From positions 7,564,001 through 7,628,000 of the forward strand of contig NZ_CP048405.1 in NCBI RefSeq assembly GCF_014084125.1: a DNA stretch of 64,000 nt, written 5' to 3'. The notes beneath the pieces are model-generated. The model saw only the letters and a program-made list of their open reading frames with translations, made no database searches and was not told the DNA's origin. A program made the position numbers and the translations under genes. How positions within the stretch are numbered: position 1 is the first letter of the stretch; the number at the start of each line of letters is the position of its first letter. This document shows positions 51,284 through 60,216 of the stretch, piece by piece. This stretch comes from Streptacidiphilus sp. PB12-B1b. Its GTDB lineage: Bacteria > Actinomycetota > Actinomycetes > Streptomycetales > Streptomycetaceae.

Positions 51284-54200
51284 ATGCCACTATCCGGAAC
51301 ACACCGGCACAAACGCCTGACAGGCGTGGCCGCACTGCTCGTCGCCGTGCTGGTCACGGTGGTCGGCCCGACCGGAGCCGCCTACGCGGCCGTGGTCCAG
51401 CCGACGACGACCAAGGCGGCCACAGCCAAGGCACCAGCTGCCCCGCAGAGGCCAGGCAGCGCGAAGACGCCTGCCACCAGGCCCGCGGCCGGGCAGACGG
51501 CCAAACCCGCGCGGGCGAAGGCGGTCACCAAGCCGACGTCGCCGCCCTCGGTGCGCACGCCCGCTGCCGCCAAGAACGCCCAGCAACTCCGCGCGGCCGC
51601 GGTCCGCAGCGCCCTCGCCCACAGCACCGTGGCGGACACCTGCTCCGGGGCGATCACCGCGGACACGGTCTACCCGTGCACCACGCCCTCCGCCACCGGC
51701 ACGGACAGCTACACGCTGACGCTGCCCGACAGCACCGACCTGCTGCTGGTGCGCGCCATCAACAGCAGCGGCCAGGACCTGCAGACAGCCGTCACCGCAC
51801 CCAATGCCGGCAGCGTCTCCTGCCAGCCGACCGACAACTACACCGCTTCGCAGTGCGCGACCTCGCAGGCCGGCACGTACACCGTGCAGATCCAGAACGA
51901 CGGTGCCGGCTACACGCTGGCGTACACCCCGCTGCTCTCGGACACCTCCTGTACCACCGTCGACACCTCGTTCGCCGCACCGACCATGCAGGGCACGCTC
52001 CCCGCGGGTTCCACCGGCGCCTGCTACACGCTGGCGGCAGCCAGCGGCAGCGTGCTGGACGTCAACTCGGCCTCCGATCCGTACCAGGAGGTGACTGTCG
52101 CCGTCTTCGACGCGACCGGCACCCAGGTCTGCGGCGAGCAGGACGGCGTCTGCACCCTGACCGGCACCGCCCCGTACCGGGCGCTGGCCAGCGACATCAA
52201 CGCCGCAGCCGACAGCTACTACCTGCAGCTGAACACCGTCTCCCAGCCGCAGGGCTGCGTCGCGGCCCCCCAGCAGAGCTACGGCACCGCGCCGGACACC
52301 GGCTCCACCGTCGCCTGCCGCACCCTGGACGTCACCACCGCCGGCCAGTACCAGGTCTACGCGGCAAGCCCGGACACCGGCGGCCTGAGCGGCACGCTCT
52401 ACCAGCCGGACGGCACCCCGGCCTGCACCAACTCCGGGCCGAGCTGCCAACTGGCCGTCGGCAGCTACAACTTCGTGGCCAACGTGACCCCCGGCACGGT
52501 CACCCACTTTGCTGTGGTGTTCATCGCGGCGGACGAGAGCAAGGGCTGCAAGGCCACCGGTGACACCGACTTCGGCACCGGTCCGGCGACCGGGCCGTTC
52601 GCCGGTGTCGGCGAGGAGGTCTGCCTCACCCTGCCGACCGCCTCCGGCCAGTCGGACTACGTGTTCGACCAGCCCACCGCCGACGGCACCGAGCCGCAGA
52701 TCCAGGTCCTGGACGCAACCGGGGCCCAGCAGTGCCCGAGCGCCGACTTCAGCTACGCCGTCTGCCCGTTGACCGGCACCGCGCCGTTCCGGGCGGTCCT
52801 CTCCGAGCTGTACCCGGGAGACGGCTACTCGGTAGTGGTCCAGCACACCAGCTCCACCACGGGTTGCACCGACTGGCCGCAGTCCGGCTACGGCGGCTCC
52901 TGGGGCGCCACGGTCTCACTGACGACCACCTCGACCATCAAGTGCCTCAGCATTCCGGCGAACCAGCACTCCACCGGGGAGATGATCGACTACTCGAACA
53001 TCGCCAACAAGGTGGACGGCTCCATCAACATCAACGACCCCAGCGGGGCCCCCGTCTGCTTCGGCAACTCCACCGCCATCTGCGCGTTCAAGCCGGGCGT
53101 CGCCTACACCGCGCTGATGAGCAGTTCCACCGACCAGGCCGACACCTACCGCCTGGTACGCCGGGACGTGACCTCCACCGCGGACTGCTCCAAGCCCGCC
53201 TCCACCACCGTCGGCGGCCCCTCCACCGGGCTGCTGCTCACCTCGGCCCTGGACACCGCCTGCATACGGGTCACCGGCGCTGCGGCTGACGACATCTACA
53301 CGGACGTACGCACCAACACGCCCGCCCCGGCCGGTGCGGTGCTCCAGGTCACCAACGCCGCAGGCACCGAGGTCTGCCGCCAGTGGGGCGTCTCCTGCCA
53401 GCTCACCGGCTCCGCGAGCTACCAGCTGATCGTGACCGCCGCGAACTACGCCGGGATCGCCATACCGGCGCACGTGGACGCCTGGGTGGTGGGCACCGCC
53501 TCCGGCTGGGCTCCGCAGTGCACCGCGCACCAGCTGTCCGTGAACGGCTTCGCGCCGATGAGCGGGACGCTGACCGAGACCTCCACCGCGTACTGCGCCG
53601 TGGTGCAACTGAAGCCCGAACAGCCCTGGGAGGAGTTCAGCGTCTACGGCACGGACACCGAGGCGGGCGCCAACGTGCCCTGGATCAGCATGTTCTCCAC
53701 CGCCAACTGGACCAACGGCATCGGCTACTGCAACGGCAACAACGTCGGACAGTTCAGCTACACCTGTCAGAACTACTCGGTCACCCAGCCGACGCAGGCC
53801 GTCATGCTGCTCACCCCCAGCACCGCGCCGACGCCGATCGGCTACACCGTGCAGGGAGTGTGCCAGCAGGGCTGCGCCACGCCGCCCCCTGCGCCGACGG
53901 TCTCCTCGCTGACGCCCGCCTCCGGGCCGGCCGGCTCGGAGAGCCAGGTGGTGGTGCACGGCACCAATCTGAATCTGGGCACGCCGGTGGCCCTCGCCCA
54001 GAACGGCAGCCCGTCATCGGGCTACGCGTTCACGGCAACCGGGATCAACTCCACCGGCACCGCGCTGACCCTGACGCTCAACGCCTTCAGCCTCGCCCCG
54101 GGCAGCTACGACCTGGTGGTGGACAACGCCGGATACTCGGCGGGCACACCCTCCCCCGGGTACCTGCCCGACGCGTACAAGGTCACGGCCGCCAGCCCCA

Positions 54201-55333
54201 CGCCGAACAGCCTGTTCGTTCCGGTGACACCCTCGCGGATTCTGGACACGCGTAACGGCACGGGCGCTCCGAAGGCCCGGGTGAAGGCCGACGGCACCGT
54301 CGCGCTCCAGGTCGACGGCCGCGGCGGCGTCCCCGGCAGCGGCGTCACCGCCGTCACCATGAACGTCACCGTGGTCGACCCCACCGACGCCGGACACATC
54401 ACCGTCTACCCCGACGGCCAACCCGCGCCCACCGCGTCCAACCTCAACTTCACCGCCGGACAGACCATCCCCAACCTGGTCGTCGTCCCCGTCACGAACG
54501 GGAAAGTGGATCTCTACAACGCCTCCGGCAGCACCGCCGACCTCCTCGCCGACGTCACCGGGTACGACACGGCGGACGGCAAGGGCTCGGCGCTGACCAC
54601 GGTCGGCCCGTCGCGGATCCTGGACACGCGTAACGGCACGGGCGCTCCGAAGGCCCGGGTGAAGGCCGACGGCACCGTCGCGCTCCAGGTCGACGGCCGC
54701 GGCGGCGTCCCCGGCAGCGGCGTCACCGCCGTCACCATGAACGTCACCGTGGTCGACCCCACCGACGCCGGACACATCACCGTCTACCCCGACGGCCAAC
54801 CCGCGCCCACCGCATCCAACCTCAACTTCACCGCCGGACAGACCATCCCCAACCTGGTCGTCGTCCCCGTCACGAACGGAAAGGTCGACCTCTACAACGC
54901 CTCCGGCAGCACCGCCGACCTCCTCGCCGACATCTCCGGGTACTTCGGCCCCAGCGGATCGTCGTTCCAGGCCGTGCGGCCGATCCGGGCGATCGACACC
55001 CGTTCCGGGCTGGGCGGCGCCGGAGGCGCGATCGCCCCCGACGCGGCCGTCTCCCTGAACGTCACGGACCTGCCCGGCCTGCCGATCTCGGGGACGGTGA
55101 CCGCGGTCGTGCTGAACGTGACCGCAACCGCCCCGACCACGGCCGGACACCTGACGGTGTTCGCGGACGGGCAGCCCCTGCCAACGGCGTCCAACCTCAA
55201 CTTCACCACCGGCGAGACCATCCCCAACCTGGTGGTGGTACCGGTGGTGGACGGAGCGGTCGACTTCTACAACGGCTCCGGGGGCACGGTCCAGCTCATC
55301 GCCGACGTGGAGGGCTACTACACCACCCCTTAG
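51284..55333 (+). CDS. Giant secreted multidomain protein with C-terminal SRILDTR repeats
   Basis: A 1349-residue secreted protein starting MPLSGTHRHKRLTGVAALL after GGAAGG; the signal peptide ends near AAYA (35). An Ala/Lys/Pro-rich linker follows to about 100. Then come about five tandem beta-sandwich modules (about 110-860), each with two Cys in a pattern such as VCGEQDGVCTLTGTAPYRA. An IPT/TIG-like domain (APTVSSLTPASGPAGS) lies at about 868-960. Three C-terminal repeats of about 120 residues (980-1349) start SRILDTRNGTGAP or IRAIDTRSG and end DLLADVTGY. The last type occurs in actinobacterial cell-wall and adhesion proteins. It has no enzyme motif. A structural or adhesive surface role is inferred. 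Confidence 0.82.
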   Translation: MPLSGTHRHKRLTGVAALLVAVLVTVVGPTGAAYAAVVQPTTTKAATAKAPAAPQRPGSAKTPATRPAAGQTAKPARAKAVTKPTSPPSVRTPAAAKNAQQLRAAAVRSALAHSTVADTCSGAITADTVYPCTTPSATGTDSYTLTLPDSTDLLLVRAINSSGQDLQTAVTAPNAGSVSCQPTDNYTASQCATSQAGTYTVQIQNDGAGYTLAYTPLLSDTSCTTVDTSFAAPTMQGTLPAGSTGACYTLAAASGSVLDVNSASDPYQEVTVAVFDATGTQVCGEQDGVCTLTGTAPYRALASDINAAADSYYLQLNTVSQPQGCVAAPQQSYGTAPDTGSTVACRTLDVTTAGQYQVYAASPDTGGLSGTLYQPDGTPACTNSGPSCQLAVGSYNFVANVTPGTVTHFAVVFIAADESKGCKATGDTDFGTGPATGPFAGVGEEVCLTLPTASGQSDYVFDQPTADGTEPQIQVLDATGAQQCPSADFSYAVCPLTGTAPFRAVLSELYPGDGYSVVVQHTSSTTGCTDWPQSGYGGSWGATVSLTTTSTIKCLSIPANQHSTGEMIDYSNIANKVDGSININDPSGAPVCFGNSTAICAFKPGVAYTALMSSSTDQADTYRLVRRDVTSTADCSKPASTTVGGPSTGLLLTSALDTACIRVTGAAADDIYTDVRTNTPAPAGAVLQVTNAAGTEVCRQWGVSCQLTGSASYQLIVTAANYAGIAIPAHVDAWVVGTASGWAPQCTAHQLSVNGFAPMSGTLTETSTAYCAVVQLKPEQPWEEFSVYGTDTEAGANVPWISMFSTANWTNGIGYCNGNNVGQFSYTCQNYSVTQPTQAVMLLTPSTAPTPIGYTVQGVCQQGCATPPPAPTVSSLTPASGPAGSESQVVVHGTNLNLGTPVALAQNGSPSSGYAFTATGINSTGTALTLTLNAFSLAPGSYDLVVDNAGYSAGTPSPGYLPDAYKVTAASPTPNSLFVPVTPSRILDTRNGTGAPKARVKADGTVALQVDGRGGVPGSGVTAVTMNVTVVDPTDAGHITVYPDGQPAPTASNLNFTAGQTIPNLVVVPVTNGKVDLYNASGSTADLLADVTGYDTADGKGSALTTVGPSRILDTRNGTGAPKARVKADGTVALQVDGRGGVPGSGVTAVTMNVTVVDPTDAGHITVYPDGQPAPTASNLNFTAGQTIPNLVVVPVTNGKVDLYNASGSTADLLADISGYFGPSGSSFQAVRPIRAIDTRSGLGGAGGAIAPDAAVSLNVTDLPGLPISGTVTAVVLNVTATAPTTAGHLTVFADGQPLPTASNLNFTTGETIPNLVVVPVVDGAVDFYNGSGGTVQLIADVEGYYTTP
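54237..54935 (+). repeat. Two near-identical 378-bp tandem repeats within the secreted protein gene
   Basis: The segments from about 54237 and 54615 are offset by 378 bases (126 codons) and nearly identical at the DNA level (for example both contain ctggacacgcgtaacggcac), including synonymous positions. A third, clearly diverged copy follows (54970-55330). Such identity implies recent duplication or gene conversion and makes the repeat number prone to change. Confidence 0.85.
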
Positions 55334-55412
55334 CTGCACCACCCCTTAGCTGCACCGCCCCTGAGCGACTGCGCCCGGCCGCCACGGCCGGCGCGGCCGG
55401 CCGGGCCGTAGC

Positions 55413-55451
55413 GCGCCCGTGGCCGCCCCTCATACGGGCGGCCACGGGCGC
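55413..55451 (+). terminator. Strong 16-bp terminator hairpin
   Basis: A perfect 16-bp stem (gcgcccgtggccgccc, 55413-55428; gggcggccacgggcgc, 55436-55451) with a 7-base loop, followed by ggtcttctgttg. It lies 80 bases after the stop of the giant secreted protein. Between them, the 16-base unit accaccccttagctgc, which contains the stop codon, is repeated twice plus a partial third copy (55322-55366). Confidence 0.85.
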
Positions 55452-56241
55452 GGTCTTCTGTTGGGCTCCGGGGAGGGCCGGACTGTCGGCGGCTTCCGGG
55501 GCGCGGGGCGGCGGCCGGGGGCGGGGGGCGCTGCGCGGGGTGTGCGGGCCAGGCGGCGGGCGCGCGGGGGCGACTGGGTCCTGCCCGCGGCCGACCGGGG
55601 CGGCCGGGCGGCGCCGACCCCTCCGCAGCCGGGCAGCCGGCGTCTTCTCCGGCGGGGCGTCCGCGCCTCGGCCGGGCGGCGGCGCGGGTGCCGGCCCGGC
55701 TGCCGCGGGTGGCGCCGGATCGGGCGCACCGCGCGACGGCAGGCCGCGCACCGCAGCCCCGCCCTCGGGCCGACCGGACCCTGCGATACCCCTGCACTCA
55801 CGGAACCCACCACGTCCAGACCCGGGCGAGCGCACGTTTCACGTGAAACACACGCCCGCGATGTCGGCTACGACGGCCCTTCCCCCTTGACCCTGGCCCA
55901 GGACAAACGCGCAAAGCAACCGAACGACTACCAATCGTGGCGATACGGCCGGAAGCCGCCCCCCGCACCGCGGCATGACAGGCTCACCATCCGCACCCCC
56001 GCCTGGACTTCCCCGCCCGCAGGCGTGCCTGGCACCGGGAGCCGGGAGTCCGGGCGCGCCGGGCCGCCGGAGCGGTCGCCGACAACGCCGATACCGCCGC
56101 TGACCAGCGGCGCAGCCGGGCCCGCCGCAACCGGTCACGGACGATCGTTTGCAGCCAGACCGGGGCAAACCCTCGCCATCGCCGTGCGTACCCCGCTACG
56201 GTGAAGCCGCTGTGTGCCCGGCGCCGGTCGCGCGGGTGCCG
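55452..56241. other. 790-bp gene-free region carrying parS
   Basis: Frames here are Arg/Pro-rich on both strands and show no coding signature. The only structured signal is the parS palindrome at 55836-55849. GC content stays high. Convergent transcription from the secreted protein (plus) and the STAS gene (minus) ends on either side, giving an untranscribed gap suited to a chromosomal site. Confidence 0.55.
55836..55849. promoter_or_regulatory. parS: parS (ParB-binding) site
   Basis: gtttcacgtgaaac is a perfect 14-bp palindrome and equals the Streptomyces parS core. ParB binds clusters of such sites around the replication origin to organise and segregate chromosomes during sporulation. Its place in a gene-free gap fits. 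Only one is visible here. The flanking base pair (c...a) departs from the full 16-base symmetry. Confidence 0.85.
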
Positions 56242-56967
56242 TCAGGCGTCCGAGCGGCGCCCGGTCCTCGGCACGGGCGCGGGCACGGGCATGGACGCCG
56301 CCGCGGACGGCGGCACCAGCGGGAAGACCGGCAGCAGCCCGGCCAGTCGCAGGGTGCGCAGGATGCGCGGGTCGGTGCAGATCAGCGCCAGCTCGCCGCC
56401 CCGGCGCAGGGCCCGGTCGCGGGCCCTGGCGAGCGGGTCGAGCCCGGCGGCGTCGATGAAGGTGACCGCCCGCAGGTCGACCACGACCGACGGGCGGGCA
56501 CCGGCCGTGACCTGGATCAGGTGGGTGGTGATCAGGCTGCTGGTGGCGAGGTCGATCTCGCCGACGAGCCGCACCACGGTCCGCCCGTGGGTGGTGAGGG
56601 TGCAGACGCAGCCATAGTCGGCCGGCGCCGGGGGCGCCGTAAGGGGCGGCGCCGCAGGGGAGTTGTCGGGACGCGGGCGCGCGTCGGGGCACGGTTCGTG
56701 CACCGGTCGATCACCACCCTCGGAGCGGCGCACGTCCCGGATGCGGGTGCGGTGCGGTTCTGGTGCGGACGGCTGCGGGTCTGCGGCGGTCGCGGTCGCA
56801 GCGGTGCGACTGCCGTCGGCGGCCACCCTGGTCCGGTTGGTGTGCTCGCGGCGGAGTCGGCGAAGGTCTGTCGGAGCAGCCACCCGACTGGGGGACGGCC
56901 CACCTTCTTTGTACCCCCAAATCCCTTTCCGGACCAGCTCATTGACCAGGTTGTCCAGTCCAGTCAC
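56242..56967 (-). CDS. STAS-domain anti-sigma factor antagonist-like protein
   Basis: A C-terminal STAS domain (about the last 120 residues) shows VVRLVGEIDLATSSL, PSVVVDLRAVTFIDAAGLDP (the phosphorylatable-residue loop, here DAAG rather than the usual DSSG), and LRTLRLAGLLPVFPL. In partner-switching systems such proteins bind RsbW-like kinases. The conserved Ser is replaced by Ala in FIDAAG, so control by phosphorylation may be lost. A long polar N-terminal region of uncertain extent precedes it; GTG 56967 is used here, with others possible (57036, 56883). Confidence 0.75.
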   Translation of the reverse strand: MTGLDNLVNELVRKGIWGYKEGGPSPSRVAAPTDLRRLRREHTNRTRVAADGSRTAATATAADPQPSAPEPHRTRIRDVRRSEGGDRPVHEPCPDARPRPDNSPAAPPLTAPPAPADYGCVCTLTTHGRTVVRLVGEIDLATSSLITTHLIQVTAGARPSVVVDLRAVTFIDAAGLDPLARARDRALRRGGELALICTDPRILRTLRLAGLLPVFPLVPPSAAASMPVPAPVPRTGRRSDA

Positions 56968-57105
56968 GGCAGTTGACCCCAGTTCGGCAGGGGTGGCGGC
57001 GGCCCGGAGGACGCACCGCAGGCGCGTACGGAGCACCGCACGCGCCTGTCCGGCGTCCGCGCTTCTCCCCCAACTCTCATGAGGGAGAAGCGACGTGATG
57101 AAATG

Positions 57106-57851
57106 TCAGTGGCGTCCGGCGGCGCTGCGGCGGCGCAGCGCGAAGACCACGCCACCACCGGCGACGACCAGCGCCCCGGCGATGCCCGCGATCAGGCCGC
57201 TGTCGTTGCCGCCACCGGTCTCGGCCAGGGCGGGGCCGCTGGGCGAGGCCGACACCGAGGAGTCCACGCTGGTGGACGGCGAGGCCGCCGGGGCGGAGGC
57301 GCTGGTGGACGGCGAGGAGCTGGCACCACCGCTGGGCGGGGTGGTGGGCGAGCCGGTCGGCGGCGTGGTGGGCGCGGACGTGGGCGGCGCGGTGGTGGGG
57401 GCGTGCTCGGAGGCGTGGTGGGCTGCGTGGGCGGGGTCGTCGGCTGCGTGGGCGCGGAGCACGCGCCGCCGGTCGCCGGAACCTCGATGGTCTGGTCGTC
57501 GATGTAGTGCTTGACCGTCACGTGGACAGTCCACTCCCCGCTGGACAGCCAGGGCACGTTGGTGAAGCTGACCTGGCCCGGGCTGCCCTGGGTGCCGCCG
57601 CTGACGGTCTCCGTGCTGCCGATCTGGGTGCTGCCGTTGTACAGGCCGACCCGCGCGGTGGGGCCGTTGGCGTCGTTGTCGGTCACCGTGATGGTGGCGG
57701 TGCCGCTGGTGGAGTCGCAGGCCACGGAGGCGTGGAAGTCGGCGATCTGGCAGGCGAAGGCACTGCCGGCGACGCCCAGGCTGAGCGCGGCTGCCGCGGA
57801 GGCGACACCGAGAGTACGCACCGCGACAGCGGTTCGGCGGGATATGGACAC
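57106..57851 (-). pseudogene. LAETG sortase-substrate surface protein with a one-base frameshift
   Basis: A signal peptide (starting VSISRRTAVAVRTLG at GTG 57851, GGGGAG site) leads into a secreted domain (ACQIADFHASVACDSTSG ... EVPATGGAC) and a Thr/Pro-rich wall-spanning region. The frame then changes, and in the other frame the sequence continues as Thr/Ser/Pro linker, the sorting motif LAETG, a hydrophobic helix (LIAGIAGALVVAGGGVVFAL) and an RRR tail. Class E sortases of Streptomyces anchor LAXTG proteins. The shift falls at a five-G run, 57397-57401; one more base would restore a single 249-residue gene. Sequencing error, phase variation or a pseudogene are all possible. Confidence 0.75.
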
Positions 57852-58212
57852 GTTCTCCCCATCGATTGGATCAAGAGCACAGGGTTGACGTCGTGGGGGG
57901 ACGTACAACGGCGCGCACGCAGCGGGCGTCAGGCCGGGAACACCGGCAACCGGAGGCACTTCTCCCCCATGAGGACAACCCACATCGTCAGTTCAGTGGA
58001 CTGGATTGTCAATTGATGGTGAACCGGGCATTCCCGTGCATTTCATAGGGGACAGCAGGGCACCCAGCGGGCCCATCGGGGCAATTCCTCCTGGTGGCAA
58101 CGGTCGTGAGGATTCGGTGGGCATGACAGAAAATTGACCACAGACGGTAGCCGTCGCCGAGATGTTCACCGGGCGGTCGCCGACAACCCACCCGCGGCCG
58201 GAGCCGTCGGCG

Positions 58213-58851
58213 CTACCGTGTCCCCGGGCCGCCGTTCCCGCCGTCACCCGTGCCCTCGTCGGCACCGGGCCCGACGTCCGGCCCGGCGCCCCCGGCGCCC
58301 TCGGCGGCGTCCGGCCGCCCGCGTTGCAGGCTCATCCGGGCCGCTCCGACGGCGACCCGCAGCACCAGGGCCAGGAACGCCAGGTCCACCACGATCTGCG
58401 CGCTGACCAGGATGCGGGCGAAGTCGGTGACCGGGGTGATGTCGCCGTACCCCACGGTGCCCAGGGTGACCACGACGAAGTACAGCCCCGCCGTCCGGCC
58501 GAGGTGCTGGCTGAAGCTGGCCGGGTCCGCGTGCGCCAGCGAGACGTAGGCGCTGGCGAAGGCCACCAGGAACAGCGGCAGCGCGACGAACACCGCCTCC
58601 GCGGCGCGCAGTTGCGGCAGGTCCGCGCGCAGGATGCGCCGCAGCTCGTACGCCATGACCGCGACGAAGACCAGCCCGCCGACGGTCAGCCGCTCCAGTG
58701 TGGAGGTGTCCGGGTGCGCGTCCTCCAGCGGCAGCAAGTAGTAGATGGTGATGATCACGGCGGTGGCCACCAGGCAGCGGGCCACGGTGGCGGCCACCGC
58801 CCAGCGCCGCCGCACGCGGTCGATCTCCAGCAGCCGGTGCGGGGTCACCAT
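58213..58851 (-). CDS. Two-pore-domain-type potassium channel (ion channel family)
   Basis: A 212-residue membrane protein with about four helices. The K+ selectivity filter TLGTVGYGD lies before the last helix, and helices at about 22-42, 55-72 and 84-108 precede it. A cytoplasmic Gly/Asp/Pro-rich tail ends the protein. It is therefore a simple potassium channel of the Ion_trans_2 type that lacks a regulatory RCK domain. ATG 58851 was chosen because upstream sequence is low-complexity. The gap 57852-58212 between it and the sorting-signal gene holds no gene. Confidence 0.85.
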   Translation of the reverse strand: MVTPHRLLEIDRVRRRWAVAATVARCLVATAVIITIYYLLPLEDAHPDTSTLERLTVGGLVFVAVMAYELRRILRADLPQLRAAEAVFVALPLFLVAFASAYVSLAHADPASFSQHLGRTAGLYFVVVTLGTVGYGDITPVTDFARILVSAQIVVDLAFLALVLRVAVGAARMSLQRGRPDAAEGAGGAGPDVGPGADEGTGDGGNGGPGTR

Positions 58852-59029
58852 CCGGACGCCATCCGTCGACCCGCCGCCTCGTACGTCGCCGCGGCCATCT
58901 GCTCCCCTCGGTGCCCTTCGCACAGGCTTCCAGGTGCCCCCCGCACCGGATTCAATCGTCCGGCGCCCGCACCCCGGCGGCAATCCGGGGACGGCCGACC
59001 GGGGAGCGGTCCGTACCTCGGCCACATAA

Positions 59030-59045
59030 TCGAAAATACATTCGA
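59030..59045. promoter_or_regulatory. LexA SOS box upstream of alkB
   Basis: tcgaaaatacattcga has the symmetric halves TCGAA and TTCGA separated by six bases, as in the actinobacterial LexA consensus TCGAAC-N4-GTTCGA; the inner C and G differ. It lies 20 bases before the alkB ATG in an AT-rich patch that also looks like a promoter. DNA damage should relieve repression. Confidence 0.65.
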
Positions 59046-59065
59046 ACAGGACGTACGCTGGAGGA

Positions 59066-59695
59066 ATGACGGCAGCGTTCCAGGGATCCCTGTTCTCGGC
59101 GGCCGACCCGGTCGGCCTCGGCCCGCTCGGCGGCCTGCGCCGGACCGCGCTCGCGCACGGCGCCTGGATCGACGTCCTGCCCGGCTGGCTCACCGGCGCG
59201 GACGACCTCTTCGCCTGCCTGGCCGGGACCGTCCCCTGGCGCGCCGAACGGCGGCAGATGTACGAGCAGGTGGTGAGCGTGCCCAGGCTGCTCGCCCACT
59301 ACCGGGAGGACGAGCCGCTGCCGCACCCGGTGCTGGCCCGCGCCCGCGCGCTGCTGAGCGCGCACTACGCCGCCGAACTCGGCGAACCCTTCCGCTCGGC
59401 CGGGCTGTGCTACTACCGCGACGGCCGCGACAGCGTCGCCTGGCACGGCGACCGGATCGGCCGGGGCGGCCGCCAGGACACCATGGTCGCCATCCTGTCC
59501 GTCGGCGAACCCCGCACCCTGCGGCTGCGCCCGCGCGGCGGCGGCGCGCCGTCCGTACGGCAGGCCCTGGGCCACGGCGATCTGCTGGTCATGGGCGGCT
59601 CCTGCCAGCGGACTTGGGACCACTGCGTCCCCAAGGCCCCCGGAGCGGCCGGCCCGCGGATCAGCATCCAGTTCCGCCCCCGGGGCGTCGCCTGA
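59066..59695 (+). CDS. alkB: AlkB-type 2OG/Fe(II) DNA repair dioxygenase
   Basis: A 209-residue oxygenase that removes methyl groups from N1-methyladenine and N3-methylcytosine in DNA or RNA. The iron ligands are His and Asp in VAWHGDRIG and His in WDHCVPK. The 2-oxoglutarate arginine region is ISIQFRPRG. ATG 59066 follows tggagga. The start sits under the LexA-like box at 59030, linking it to the SOS response. The upstream channel gene is divergent (58851). Length is normal. Confidence 0.92.
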   Translation: MTAAFQGSLFSAADPVGLGPLGGLRRTALAHGAWIDVLPGWLTGADDLFACLAGTVPWRAERRQMYEQVVSVPRLLAHYREDEPLPHPVLARARALLSAHYAAELGEPFRSAGLCYYRDGRDSVAWHGDRIGRGGRQDTMVAILSVGEPRTLRLRPRGGGAPSVRQALGHGDLLVMGGSCQRTWDHCVPKAPGAAGPRISIQFRPRGVA

Positions 59696-60216
59696 CCCGC
59701 TCCCCGGCCGTCCCCGGTCGGCACCGGGCCGAGGCCGACGCCGGGCAGTGCCCGGCCGCCGGGCCGGACGTCGCGCGGACGCCCGGCCCGGCGGCCCGGA
59801 CCGGTTCCGGGAGCGCCGCCGTGCCCCCGGAACCGCGGCCCCCCGGCGCCTGGGCCCACCCCCGCGGGGTCCAGGTGCCGGACCGTTCGAACAGCGGACG
59901 CCGCGGGCCGAATACGCCGACTGCGTCCCTTTCGTCTGGTGCCACAGTGAGCCTGGCTCGGACCACGTGCACGGTCAAGATCCCGCCCGCCGGGCGGACC
60001 GCTCCACCACCCGGAGACAAGCGGGGCGCACGCGTCCGCCCCGGCGCCACCCGCCTTCGACCGCCCGCACCCGGCCGGACGCCCGCCCGGCACCAGCGGG
60101 AGACAAGCGGAGCGCACGCACCTCCCGGCAGCCTGGTCTATACCTCCGACCTGCTGTTACCTTGACACCTCTGCAGGGACCGATCCGGAACGCGGGCATC
60201 CACAGGGCGGGAACTC
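59696..60216. other. Gene-free leader of the SARP gene with 21-bp direct repeats
   Basis: No coding frame is convincing. Two direct repeats sharing ggagacaagcgg and gcgcacgc (60013-60033 and 60099-60119, one mismatch) are 86 bases apart, upstream of the SARP gene. An AT-richer patch with ttgaca (60162-60167) near 60150-60185 may be its promoter. The repeats could bind the SARP itself or another activator. Confidence 0.5.

Noticed and set aside
57106-57534. A separate 142-residue LAETG protein
   Set aside because: Its N-terminal 45 residues are a shadow of the upstream frame; the sorting part is the displaced end of the gene starting at 57851.
59878-59900. A second SOS box around ttcgaa
   Set aside because: Only the six-base palindrome is present without the spaced TCGAA/TTCGA halves, and no gene starts nearby.
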